DNA of 46,993 nucleotides from the NCBI GenBank assembly GCA_002027195.1, contig MWJO01000064.1, positions 1 to 46,993 of the forward strand. The letters are read 5' to 3'. Source of the DNA: Streptomyces sp. GKU 895 (GTDB taxonomy: Bacteria; Actinomycetota; Actinomycetes; Streptomycetales; Streptomycetaceae). The translations under genes were made by a program, and so were the position numbers. Shown one piece after another: positions 25,809 to 34,418 of the stretch. Every line of letters starts with the position of its first letter. Position 1 is the stretch's first letter. The notes beneath the pieces are model-generated. The model saw only the letters and a program-made list of their open reading frames with translations. It ran no database searches and was not told the DNA's origin.

Positions 25809-27134
25809 CGCTGATCCCCGCCGTACCAGTCGTCACCCGGCCGGCGCGGCGGCGGTGTCGCGGCGCCGGTGTCGGGAGCCGCGGTGTCGGAGCCGCCGGT
25901 GTCGGTGCGGGGTGGCGCGGGGCGGCGTCGCGGCGGGGCCGCCGGAGCCACCTCCGGGGTAACCGTTGCCGTTGTAGGGGCCGTTGCGGGGGCCGGTGTA
26001 GGGATCGCCGTAGGGGCCGCCGTAGGGGCCCGTGGGCGGCCCCCCGGAGTTCGACATCGGCGCCGGTCCGGAACCGCCGTGCTGCAGCAGGGCGAGCACG
26101 CGCTCCAAGGCGTCCATGTAGGCGTACATACGCTCGCTGTTGTCATTGAGGACGCCCATGGCCTCGCCGACCTTCCGGGTGGTCTCGGTGACCTCGTCGG
26201 CGACGGTGGCGTGCACCCGGTTGGCCTCCTGGGAGCTGCCCGCCGCGCGGCGCAGTTCGGCGAGCAGGCGGGTGAGGGACTCGCGGGTCGCCTGTTCGTC
26301 GCCGCGCAGGTCGTCGCGCATCTTGGCGAAGTCGCGCAGGAGTTGGTGCGGCACGGTCAGGGAGCGGCCCATCTCACCCAACTCGCCCGCGGAGCGGGTC
26401 CATTGGTCGAGAGCCGTGACGAACCTGCCCTCGGGGCCGGGCGCGAAGATCTTCTCCATGCGGTCGGCGCTGTCGGAGAGGGTGCGGGAGAGTTCGGCGG
26501 TGCTGCGGGTGATGTCCCGTGCGATGCCGACGAGTTGGCCGGCCGGTACGACCTGTGCCTCCAGGACGGCGTACTTGGACAGCTCCATCGTGAGGACGGT
26601 CAGCTGTCCGGCGATCCTGGTGCGCAGCCGTTCGTGTGACGCTTCGTGCTGGGCGGCCCATTCGAGGCGTTGCAGCCACATCGTGGCGAGCACCACCCCG
26701 GCGATGAGCAGCACCACCAGCAGGACGGCGGTGCCGCCGAAGCCCGACGACCACAGTTTCAGGAAGTTGGTGCCCTTCGCGGAGTCCTGGAAGTCCCCGA
26801 AGGCGAACCACAGGGACAGCCAGGTCAGCACGATCGGCAGGAAGACGGACACGTCCCGTGCCGTCGACACCACGGCGATCAGCGCGCTGTGGCGCGGCTC
26901 GGCGTCCGGCACCAGCGCCTCGGGCGGATAGGCGTGCAGCAGGTTGACGCCGGACACGGGCCGCCCGCCCGCCCGCGCGTCGTCGGCGATCCAGGTCAGC
27001 ACCGAGCGCCCGGCGCTCTCCTCGGGGCACTCACCGGCCAGCTCGGTGAGCCGGTCGGCGGCCGCCCGCAGCGCCGCGGAGGGTTCGGGCGCCGGAGGCG
27101 CGGGCTGATGTGTAGCGGGTTTCCTGCTGGACAA
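25805..27134 (-). CDS. Membrane-anchored coiled-coil protein, C-terminus frameshifted
   Basis: This is a protein of about 440 aa. Two hydrophobic segments are visible: VFLPIVLTWLSLWFAFG (about residues 96-112) and FGGTAVLLVVLLIAGVVLA (about 131-149). Helical coiled-coil sequence follows from about 155 to 345 (repeated RTLSDSADRMEKIF- and LLAELRRAAGSSQEAN-type heptads), then a Gly/Pro/Tyr-rich disordered tail with GGPYGDPYTGP repeats. The architecture recalls MotA or methyl-accepting proteins without a sensor. The open frame ends in an Arg-rich tail at 25833, but a one-base shift near 25940 gives a tail ending DDWYGGDQR, whose stop overlaps the next start at 25808. I take that as the true end. 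Confidence 0.7.
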
Positions 27135-27144
27135 GACCTCTCCC

Positions 27145-28088
27145 TCAGTCCCGGGGACCGCGGCGGTCGGGGCCGTGGTCTCCGTCGTGCGGCCGGGCGG
27201 GCAGATGCTGCCGGAAGTACTGCTGGACGACGACGGCGTGGACGGTGTCCTGCGCCCTGCCGCGCCGGCAGCCGTCGAGCAGCGCCTGCAGCAGGGCGGG
27301 CGACGGGGTGCGCCCCGCCGCCTCCAGGACGTCCAGCACCTCGCGCTGCCCCAGCTGCTCCCCGGTCGTGCACAGGAGGAGCAGCCGGTACAGGTGCACC
27401 GCCTGCCAGGGGTTCTGGGGCGCCATCCGGTCCACGGCCTCGGCGTGGAACTGGGTGCGGCGCAGTACGTCGAAGGGGTGGTGGCGTTCCTTGGCGGGGC
27501 GGCGCCGGGCGCAGCTCTCCAGCAGGGTGCGGGCCTGGGCCGGGGCGATCCGGCTGATCGCGTCGACCTGGCTCATCAGGAACGCCATGGAGAAGCGGGT
27601 CACGAGCACCCGCATCATGTCGTCCAACGCGGTCTTGGAGACGCCGATCTGCAGGGCGATCCGCAGCAGGGGCAGGATGTCGAAGTCCGCCCGTCGGCGG
27701 GCGGCGCTCTCCAGCCGCTCCTCCAGCACCCGGTGCACCACCCGCCCGCCGGGCGCGCGAGGGACAGCTCGCGCAGCAGGTCCCGGCCGGCGCCGTCGAA
27801 GGCGCGGTGCAGCGCCCAGGTGTGGATCTCCTCCCGCAGATGCCGGTAGGGCTGGAGTTCGAGCGAGTCCGGGCGCCACAGAACCAGCAGGCGGGCCAGC
27901 TGTCCCTCGGTGGCCCGGTCGAGCTCCAGCTGTATCCGCGGGACGGCGGTGGTACTGCGCAGGTAGGCGTCCTCCCGGTCCGACAGGTCGCCTGCGGGGC
28001 CGCCTCCAGCAGGCTCATGACATCGCTCATCAGCCCGGGGGCGACCTGATGTCCGGCCGCCCACCGCGATCTTCGTGGCGCTGGCCAT
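27145..28088 (-). CDS. GTPase-associated helical protein (second), frameshifted
   Basis: This is a protein of about 314 aa whose parts lie in three frames. MASATKIAVGG starts at 28088, HQVAPGLMSDVMSLLEA follows in a second frame, SDREDAYLRSTTAVPRIQLE with LARLLVLWRPDSLELQPYR in another, and from about 27760 VVHRVLEERLESAARRR to the end. The sequence is all-helical, with ILPLLRIALQIGVSKTALD and TRFSMAFLMSQVDAISRIA, and has no catalytic motif. Its place right after the GTPase and the preceding partner suggests the C-terminal or middle part of the GTPase-associated (GAP1) type described for bacterial conflict systems. That name is inference from context. The shifts fall in G/C runs near 28060, 28010 and 27760. 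Confidence 0.6.
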
Positions 28089-28107
28089 CGGCTGGTCCGG
28101 CAACAGT

Positions 28108-28964
28108 TTAGCGCGCCGGTGCCGCGGCGCCGCGGAAGGCGACCAGGCGTGCGGCCTGGTCGCGCAGGCCGGTGGGCCGGGTCGGCCTTGGCGTCGACGC
28201 GGCGCCGGGTGGAGGGCGGGTTCGGTGCCGTCGCTCCGTACGAACACGAACTGCGGCAGGTCCTTCGCCGTGTCGTTCTCCTCCCGGGTGGCGAAGCCCC
28301 AGCTGCCCAGCACGACCCGGCCCAGCAGTCCGGCCAGGGCATGGACGACGACCTCGCCGTCGGCCGGCGAACCCACCACCGTGAGCGGTGCCCCGGGCTG
28401 TTCCATGAGCGCCTCGGCGAGCCGCACCAGCAGGTCGTCGGGCACGTCCTCGGCCGCCGTGTCGAGGGCGCCGAGAAGGCGCTGCTCCTCGATCAGCAAC
28501 TGCCGTACGAGGTCCAGCGGGACCCGTTCCAGGCGCTCGGCGCCGCCGCCCCGGGCCGCCTGGCCGTCGAGGAGGGCGCTCTGCCGGACCGGCGGCGGCA
28601 GCCAGTCGTCCCAGTCGCTGCGGCAGGCGGCGAGCGCGAGGTGCAGGTCGATGCCGCCGGCCGGGCCGGTCAGGACGTGGGTGAGGGTGGACCCGGCGCG
28701 GCCGTTGGGGTCGCGGACCGGGAGTTTGCGCAGGACGGCGGCCTCGTTCTCGTGACGGAGGTAGACGAAGCCGGGTGCGGTGTCGCCGGGGTGTTCCTGG
28801 CTGGCCCACACCAGGTGTTCGATCCGGCTGTTCCAGCGCAGCAGCGCCTCGCGGTCGAGGGAGGTGGCGACCGGGCCGACGTCACCGCGGCCGGTGAGGG
28901 AACGCTCGGACCACTGGTAGACGGTGATGTCGGCGCGCGGGCCGCCGTGCGCGGGCAGGCTCAT
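28108..28964 (-). CDS. GTPase-associated protein (N-terminal GAP1-like), one frameshift
   Basis: The gene starts at ATG 28964, overlapping the GTPase stop by 4 bases, and reads DITVYQWSERSLTGRGDVG, then GFVYLRHENEAAVLRKL and STLTHVLTGPAGGIDLHLAL. The main frame is good to SDGTEPALHPAPRR. A one-base shift near 28195 leads to GLRDQAARLVAFRGAAAPAR and a TAA stop at 28108. Corrected length is about 285 aa. The pattern of aromatic strands with GRAGS and HVLTGP, and its position beside a P-loop GTPase, suggest the N-terminal domain of GTPase-associated protein 1. The domain family could not be searched. The helical partner gene follows after 19 bases. Confidence 0.6.
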
Positions 28965-30175
28965 GTGCCGGGCCCCCGTCCCAGCAGCAGGGCGTCCGCG
29001 GCCGGTCCGGTCATGACGCCCTTCATGGCGAGCAGCGCCAACAGCGGCCGCAGCACCCGGTGTTGGCGGAACAGCGCCTCGTCGAAGCGGCGGGCCGCGG
29101 CCTGGTCGGCCTGGGCGCGGGGGCCGGTTCCGGTGGCGGAGGCGAGGTGCAGGGTGGAGCCCTGGCACTCGCCGGCGAGTTGCAGCCAGTCGCCGCCGCC
29201 GCGGGCACCGAGGAAGGCGTAGACGTCCTCGCTCTCCCGCTCGACGGTACTCAAGTCGGCTTCGGCGTCCGGCTTTTCGTGCAGCCAACCGTCGATCTCG
29301 CGGTAGCCGCGGAAGCGCAGCAGGTCGCTCTTGGTGACGACGAGGGCGCACGGCACCGGCAGGAACGGCAGGGCGGGGTTGGCCTGTTGCTGGCGCAGCC
29401 GCTGGCGGACGTGCTCGAACGCCGGGTCGCGTCCGGTCGTACCGCCCTGGGAGGTCAGGCCGTGGATGCGGGTCGGATCGACGACGCAGAGCAGGGCGCT
29501 GAGCCGGTTGAGGAAGTCGGACTCGCGGCCGGGGCGTTCCAGCCGGCCGCCCGCCACGTCGAAGAAGACGACGCTGTGCGAGCGGCCGGAGTGCTCGTCG
29601 GTGACGACGAGGCCGGTGGAGTAGCGCAGTTCGGGGCGGTCCGCGGTGGCGAGGAGTTCCTGGCGGCCGTCGATGAAGGGGGCGACGACCTCGTTGAGGT
29701 AGAGGTGGTAGCGCTGCGGGTCCAGGGCCTCGACGCGCAGGCCGTAGCGGGCCATGACGGTGGACTTGCGGGCCTGGTCGATCATGGCGGCCAGTAAGTG
29801 GGACTTACCGGTGCTGGACGCTCCGACCAGCCCGATACGGACTGGTTCGGTGCCGAACAGGGGGTAGCGGTAGGGCAGTTCGTGCTGGGGTACGTCGTCG
29901 TTGCCGGGGCAGACCACATAGGTGCGGGCGAGCTGGGCGTCCCGCTCGGCGTCGGAGTGGGTGGGCAGCTCGGCCTCGGGGAGCATGCCGCCGGAGGCGT
30001 CGAGGACGACCCGTTCGGCCGTGTCCCAGTTCAGCGGGCGCAGGCACATGGGACACTCGACGGGGCCGAGGGCGGGCAGCGGACGGTCGGGGACGATCCG
30101 CAGCCGCTGCCCCGTCCGGCGCCACCAGCCGGGGGCCCGTACCGGGGGCGGGACGTAGCCGTTGGCGCGCAGGCT
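28961..30175 (-). CDS. P-loop GTPase with zinc-ribbon lead-in (C-terminal part of a pseudokinase-GTPase)
   Basis: This segment encodes about 400 aa. After a basic lead (WWRRTGQRLRIVPD) comes a cysteine pair in VECPMCLRPLN. The G domain then shows Walker A GLVGASSTGKSHLLAAM, Walker B-like SVVFFDVAGGRLE, and the base-specificity motif VVTKSDLLRF. A C-terminal helical region ends LLLGRGPGT. These are the marks of a GTPase of the TRAFAC-like conflict-system group (double-GTPase-like). The frame is open upstream to 30379, but that part is unlike protein. A one-base shift near 30180 joins it to the pseudokinase, so one polypeptide of about 660 aa is likely. It overlaps the next gene by 4 bases. Confidence 0.72.
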   Translation of the reverse strand, partial: SLRANGYVPPPVRAPGWWRRTGQRLRIVPDRPLPALGPVECPMCLRPLNWDTAERVVLDASGGMLPEAELPTHSDAERDAQLARTYVVCPGNDDVPQHELPYRYPLFGTEPVRIGLVGASSTGKSHLLAAMIDQARKSTVMARYGLRVEALDPQRYHLYLNEVVAPFIDGRQELLATADRPELRYSTGLVVTDEHSGRSHSVVFFDVAGGRLERPGRESDFLNRLSALLCVVDPTRIHGLTSQGGTTGRDPAFEHVRQRLRQQQANPALPFLPVPCALVVTKSDLLRFRGYREIDGWLHEKPDAEADLSTVERESEDVYAFLGARGGGDWLQLAGECQGSTLHLASATGTGPRAQADQAAARRFDEALFRQHRVLRPLLALLAMKGVMTGPAADALLLGRGPGT

Positions 30176-30939
30176 GCCGGCGCCGTGCGCTGGCGGGCGC
30201 GCAGGGCGCGGAACTCCTCGCGGGCCAGGAGTTCGCGGCGCCTGGCCTGTTCCGCCAGGGGCCGCTCGAACAGGCCGTTCGGCGCGGCACCGTCGGCGAG
30301 GCGGCGCACCAGTTCGCGTGCGGGCGGGGAGACGGCGGAGCCCAACGGGAAGGCGGCGCGCAGGAGTTCCTGGAGCCACTCCTCGTGGCCCTGGTCGAGG
30401 ACGGCGTGGAGGTGTTCACGGGAGGAGCCGCGCGGCAGGGTCTCGCCGGTGGCCATCCAGAACGCCACGAGGGCGGCGCTGAGTACGTCCTGGTCGGCCG
30501 AGGCCGGCAGTCCGGGGCGGAAACCGGGCGCGTCCCATGCGGTCGCCGGGCGGTCGGGCAGCGGCTCGGTGGCGTACACGGCCCCTTCCAGACCGGCGAG
30601 TTGGAGGCCCTCGGCCTCGTCCCACCACAGGTGCTCGGGGCTGATCCGGCCGTGCACCAGGCGGGGTTCGTGCAGCCCGGCGACGGCCTCGAACAGGTCC
30701 TGCACCACACCGCGCAGCCGCGGGCCGTGCAGCACGTCGGGGGTCTCGAGGCGGGACAGGGGGACGCCCCGGCAGTCGAGCAGCATCCGGTGCGGGCGCC
30801 GGGAGTCGTCGTAGGCGAGGACGTGGGCAAGCTGGCGTGGCAGATGCGGGCCGTGGAAGGCGGCGAGGCTGCCGAAGAGTTCGAAGTGGCGGCGCATCCG
30901 CCGCTCGGCGTCGGGCCCGACCGCCTCCTGCACCATCAC
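30176..30939 (-). CDS. Pseudokinase-like domain (N-terminal part of the pseudokinase-GTPase)
   Basis: This segment encodes about 255 aa with protein-kinase fold traits but dead motifs. The catalytic loop reads VHGRISPEHLWWD instead of HRDLKPEN, so the catalytic Asp, Lys and Asn are gone. The DFG position reads GLEG. The C-lobe has AWDAPGFRPG (APE-like) and SAALVAFWMATGETLP (equivalent of the ALGVLLYELLTGRLP helix). It starts MMVQEAVGPDAERRM at 30939, overlapping the small ORF stop by 4 bases. It probably works as a regulatory or scaffolding domain that senses or binds nucleotide or partner proteins for the GTPase. The fusion depends on an indel near 30180; two overlapping genes are the alternative. 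Confidence 0.65.
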
Positions 30940-31085
30940 CGGGTGCGGCCGGGCAGCCTGCGGTAGCGGCGCACCTGGAAGGGCGGCAGCTCCAGGCGGC
31001 CCTGCTCCCCGGTGTCCTCCTCGAGGCTGAAGACCGCCTCCTCACCGTCCCCCGACCCGGGCCTTCGACCCCGGAACTCCGCCAC
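30936..31085 (-). CDS. Small 49-aa protein, first gene of the GTPase operon
   Basis: The GTG at 31085 is preceded by GGGGAGGAG eight bases upstream, a strong ribosome site. The frame reads VAEFRGRRPGSGDGEEAVF and ends RRYRRLPGRTR. The stop overlaps the pseudokinase start (ATGA), which supports real translation. The protein is charged, with no membrane segment or known motif. It might be a leader peptide for translational coupling or a small partner of the pseudokinase. Confidence 0.6.
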   Translation of the reverse strand: MAEFRGRRPGSGDGEEAVFSLEEDTGEQGRLELPPFQVRRYRRLPGRTR

Positions 31086-31292
31086 CCCCGTGTCTCCTCC
31101 CCGTAGCCCTCCGGGACACCAACTATCACAGAACGCTGCCCACGCGAGTGGCGCTTCAGGCACAGCGTCAAAATGAGTGCACCTGGCACTCGGCGGCGCC
31201 TGACGGTTGATCAACTCCTGTTGGCGAAAGGCCAGTCGGGGGTATGACCTGGCCCGGTACAGTCGGAGCACCTGAGGCTGGGGGGAGCGCTT
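31086..31292. promoter_or_regulatory. Divergent promoter region of the two large operons
   Basis: About 200 bases separate the two divergent operons. On the plus strand TTGGCG (near 31221), a 16-base spacer and TATGAC, or the later TACAGT, could form a promoter. A GGGGGGAG ribosome site lies just before 31293. No clear operator palindrome was seen. Confidence 0.4.
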
Positions 31293-32168
31293 ATGGCGGC
31301 ACTGACGGCGGGGCGGTTGCAGCAGGACGGGGTGCTGCGCGTGCTGGCGGAGCTGTACGCCGATCCGCTCAGTGCCGAGCTGCTGCTGCGGGGGCTGGGT
31401 GCCGACCTGACCCGGCTGCCGCCGTTCGGGGGCTCCCAGGCGCCGCTCGGCCACTGGTTCCGGATCTGTCTGACCATCGAGCACGGGGCGTTCGGCTTCA
31501 CGCTGGAGGACCTCGTGCGGGCGGCGCACCAGGACTTCCCTTCGAACGACCTGCTGGGGCGGTACGTGAGACCCCGCGCGTCGGACGGGGCGCCGGATGA
31601 CCGCCTGACCGTGCTGTGTCTGCTGGCCGGTCCCCGGGAGGCGTCCAGGCTCCAGCTGCGGCACGAGTTCCGTACCATCGAGGAGGCCGCCCGCCGGGGC
31701 CGTAGCCGCACCCTCGACATCAGGCTGTCGGCGGCGACCCGGCGCCGCGACCTGATCCCGGCGCTCACCGAACACAAGCCGGACGTCCTGCACTTCGGCG
31801 GGCACGGTTCCGCCGACGGTGAGCTGCTGCTGGAGGAGGACGACGGCTCGGTCGCCCCGGTGAGCGCGAAGGCGCTCGGCACGGTCCTGGACGCGGTGGG
31901 CGGAGTCACGGTCGCCGTCCTCAACGCCTGCCACCTGGGCCGGTACCTCGATGTCGTCCGACCCCATGTGGGCGAGGTCATCGGCTCCCCGGCGAAACTG
32001 AACGACGAGGACGCGCTGGCGTTCTGCCGGGACTACTACGCGGCGCTGGCCCTCGGCGAGTCCTGGGAGAAGGCCTTCCGCCTGGGCCGGGCGGGCGTGG
32101 GGCTGGGTGCCCGCGGGTTACCGGACCTTCGGCGCGCGGTGCGGGTGCGGGAGGGCGACACGGTATGA
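31293..32168 (+). CDS. EAD-CHAT protein (caspase-like protease with effector-associated domain)
   Basis: This is a 291-aa protein. Residues about 10-92 form a helical effector-associated domain (VLRVLAELYADPLSAELLL, then DLVRAAHQDFPSNDLL). Residues about 100-285 form a CHAT caspase-like protease: a strand (LTVLCLLAGP), the catalytic His in VLHFGGHGSADG (His171), and the catalytic Cys in VAVLNACHLGRY (Cys213). The spacing is normal for CHAT. Such proteases act as effectors or processing enzymes once released by a sensor. EADs are small adaptor domains thought to pair with like domains; the E2 protein of this operon has one too. It is the first gene of the plus operon, with a strong GGGGGGAG ribosome site. 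Confidence 0.88.
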   Translation: MAALTAGRLQQDGVLRVLAELYADPLSAELLLRGLGADLTRLPPFGGSQAPLGHWFRICLTIEHGAFGFTLEDLVRAAHQDFPSNDLLGRYVRPRASDGAPDDRLTVLCLLAGPREASRLQLRHEFRTIEEAARRGRSRTLDIRLSAATRRRDLIPALTEHKPDVLHFGGHGSADGELLLEEDDGSVAPVSAKALGTVLDAVGGVTVAVLNACHLGRYLDVVRPHVGEVIGSPAKLNDEDALAFCRDYYAALALGESWEKAFRLGRAGVGLGARGLPDLRRAVRVREGDTV

Positions 32169-32227
32169 GGCAACCGCGAGCGCGAGGCCCGCACCGGCCG
32201 ACCGAACGGCCCGCCCTGGGACAACCC

Positions 32228-32400
32228 ACGACGACCGGACACCAGGACGGCGGCTGCACCGGACGACCAAGGACCGGGACAAGGGGCGCCACCGGACGAC
32301 CGAGAACCAGGGCCGGCGGCTCTACCCGACGAGCGAGGACCGGGACCGGCGACTGTACCCGACGACCGAGCAACGCCTCGAGGGACCGATTCCGTCGGCC
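32228..32400 (+). repeat. Degenerate tandem repeat of about 33 bp between CHAT and RING-like genes
   Basis: About five imperfect copies start ACGACC or ACGAGC, continue GAGGACCGGGACCGGCG, and end near CTGTACCCG. They lie inside a 413-base stretch (32169-32581) without a convincing gene. In one frame the copies read as 11-residue units such as TSEDRDRRLYP and continue as Pro/His-rich units (TSGHPTPRLHP, TSNHPTPHPHP) to a TGA at 32587-32589, overlapping the next start. Units of 33 bases keep every frame open, so coding cannot be proved. Confidence 0.6.
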
Positions 32401-32581
32401 AAGCACCGCGCCCCGCGGCGACGCCCGACGAGCGGTCACCCGACCCCGCGCCTGCACCCCACCAGCAATCACCCCACCCCGCACCCACACCCGACCACCG
32501 AGCACCCCACGTCCAGACCCGCCCAGCCGGCCGCTAGGCCACGCAGGACCTGCGAGCCACGGGGCCCGGAAGGGGTGTGCG

Positions 32582-33331
32582 ATGAGTGAGCAGCGGGCCC
32601 GGGCCGTCAGTGTGCAGGTACCCGCCGGGGTGAACGTCGCCGAGCGGCGGCGGCGCAGTCAGGAGCGGGAGCGGGCGGAGGCCAGGGCGCGGGACGCGGG
32701 CGAGGGCGGGCCGAGTCCGGCGGCGTACGACTTCCTGCTCGGGCAGGCGGGCGGGCGCCGTGAGGCGGTCGACGTGCCGCAGCCGGACGGCGGGCCCGGC
32801 GAGGAGATCACCGTCGTCACCTCGCAACTGCTGCGCAAGCTCGGCTCGGCCGGGACCACCTGCCCGGTCTGCCACCACTCCTTTCGGCTGGGCGAGCAGA
32901 TCTCCATCGAGCGCGCCGACGCGGGCCCCGGCGTCGTCCTCAAGCACCACAGCCGCCGCCTGGACTGCCTCAACCCCGAGGCGGGCGGGCAGTCCTCGGT
33001 GTCGGCGGAGCTTTTCCACCAGGGTCTCGACGAGGCCAATCCCCCGCCGCCGGAGCTGAACACGGTCCGGCTGCACCGCGGGCATCCCCTGCTCCGGCTC
33101 CACCCGGGTCCCGGCGACGGGGCGCCCACCCGGCACCGCTGCTGGGTGTGCGGGCACACCTTCCGGCCGGACGAGATGGTCATCCACTGCACCTGCGCGC
33201 CGGACGCGCCGAACTGTGCGAGCGCCGTCCACCGCGACCCGGACCACGGGCTGGTCTGCTACGACGACTGGAAGGCCCAGCATCCCGGGGTGCCGTGCCT
33301 GATGCTCAACTCCCTTCGGGACACCCGGTGA
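32582..33331 (+). CDS. RING-like/treble-clef zinc protein, candidate E3 component
   Basis: This is a 249-aa protein. The N-terminal 50 residues are charged and probably helical. A first zinc element has CPVCHHSF (Cys94, Cys97) and RRLDCLN (Cys129). A second has CWVCG (Cys187, Cys190), HCTC (Cys203, Cys205), NCASAVH (Cys212, His217), LVCYDDW (Cys226) and VPC (Cys239), an order like prokaryotic RING fingers. RING domains bring an E2 to its target, and the next genes encode E1, Ubl-E2 and JAB, so an E3-like role is a fair inference. The ATG at 32582 has a GGAAGGGG site; the upstream in-frame extension spans the repeat and is unlikely. It overlaps the E1 gene by 4 bases (GTGA). Confidence 0.75.
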   Translation: MSEQRARAVSVQVPAGVNVAERRRRSQERERAEARARDAGEGGPSPAAYDFLLGQAGGRREAVDVPQPDGGPGEEITVVTSQLLRKLGSAGTTCPVCHHSFRLGEQISIERADAGPGVVLKHHSRRLDCLNPEAGGQSSVSAELFHQGLDEANPPPPELNTVRLHRGHPLLRLHPGPGDGAPTRHRCWVCGHTFRPDEMVIHCTCAPDAPNCASAVHRDPDHGLVCYDDWKAQHPGVPCLMLNSLRDTR

Positions 33332-34418
33332 CCGGGGACCGGTTCGCGCGGCACGCGCTGATCCCCGGCTGGGACCAGAAACGGCTCGCCTACGCCACGG
33401 TCGTCCTGGCGGGCGCCGGGGCGCTGGGCAACACCGTCGCTCAGACACTGGCGTTGGCGGGTCTCGGGCGGCTGGTGGTGTGTGATCCGGACACGGTCGC
33501 GGTGAGCAACCTCAGCCGCTGCCCGCTGTTCCGGGCGGCGGACGTGGGCCGGCCGAAGGCGCGGGTGCTGGCTGAGGCGCTGGCGGACCTCGCGCCCGGC
33601 ACCGACGTGGACGCGCGTGAGGCTCCGCATGTCTCCGGGTCGGGCTGGCCGAACTGCGCGACGCCGACCTGGTGGTGAGCGCGCTGGACAGCCGGGCCGC
33701 CCGGATCGCCCTGGCCGGACGGTGCACGCTCGCCGGGACCCGCATGCTCGACGGCGGGACGCACGCGTGGGGCGGCGAGGTCTCCTGGTATCCGCCCGGC
33801 GGACGCTGCCGGGCCTGTGGTCTCGGTCCGGCGGAGCGTGCGGTGCAGGACGATCCGTGGTCGTGCGCCGCGCCCGATCCGGCCGCCGAGGTGGGCGCGT
33901 CGGCTCCGGTGTCGGCGTTGGTCGGCGCGTGGCTCGCCGACTTCGCCGTACGACTGCTGCTGGGATTGTCCGTGCCGGACGCGCCGTTGCGCGTCGACGC
34001 CGCCGGGTTCGCCATGCCGCTGTCCGGCACCCCGCTGCGGGCGCTTGCCGACCCGGACTGCCCGCTGCACGAACGGCTCCCCGCGGACGTCCCGGTGCTG
34101 CCGCTCGACCACGAGGCCACGGTGGCCGACCTGTTGGACCACGTCGGCGTGCACGAAGAGCCGCTCTCCTGGGCAGGATTCAGCAGGCCGGTGCGGCGGC
34201 GGGCGGCGGTGCGCGCCGTCACCACCCGGCTGCGGTCCGCGCCCGCCTCGGCGCGGCTGAGCGCACTGGGGGTGGCGCCGCGTGAAGTACTGCCCGTGGC
34301 CCGACGGGACGGATCGGGGCTGCGGTACGTCGAGTTGGCCGCCGCCGGGCGGGAACGGCGGGGCATACCGGGCGACTTGACCGAGGCACGGCGCGCGACG
34401 ACGGAGGGTGTCCGGTGA
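33328..34418 (+). CDS. ThiF/E1-like ubiquitin-activating enzyme, one frameshift
   Basis: This is an E1-like protein of about 363 aa. The adenylation domain begins VVLAGAGALGNTVAQTLAL (nucleotide-binding GxGxxG). VVCDPDTVAVSNLSR (Asp and Asn/Arg contacts) and GRPKARVLAEAL (Lys) follow. Zinc-type cysteines appear in GRCRACGLG, followed by WSCAAPD. E1 enzymes adenylate the C-terminus of a ubiquitin-like protein and hand it to an E2. The first frame stops at 33678; a one-base indel near 33640 (CCGGGTCGGG) joins it to VVSALDSRAARIAL, the expected continuation, so this is one gene. Start GTG 33328 and the next gene's start both overlap by 4 bases. Confidence 0.82.

Noticed and set aside
28961..30379. 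GTPase starting at 30379 as drawn by the open frame
   Set aside because: The first 65 or so residues are the shifted shadow of the pseudokinase C-lobe; protein-like sequence begins only near 30175.
32165..32581. N-terminal extension of the RING-like gene through the repeats
   Set aside because: It is in frame, but the ATG at 32582 has its own ribosome site and the extension is low-complexity repeat.
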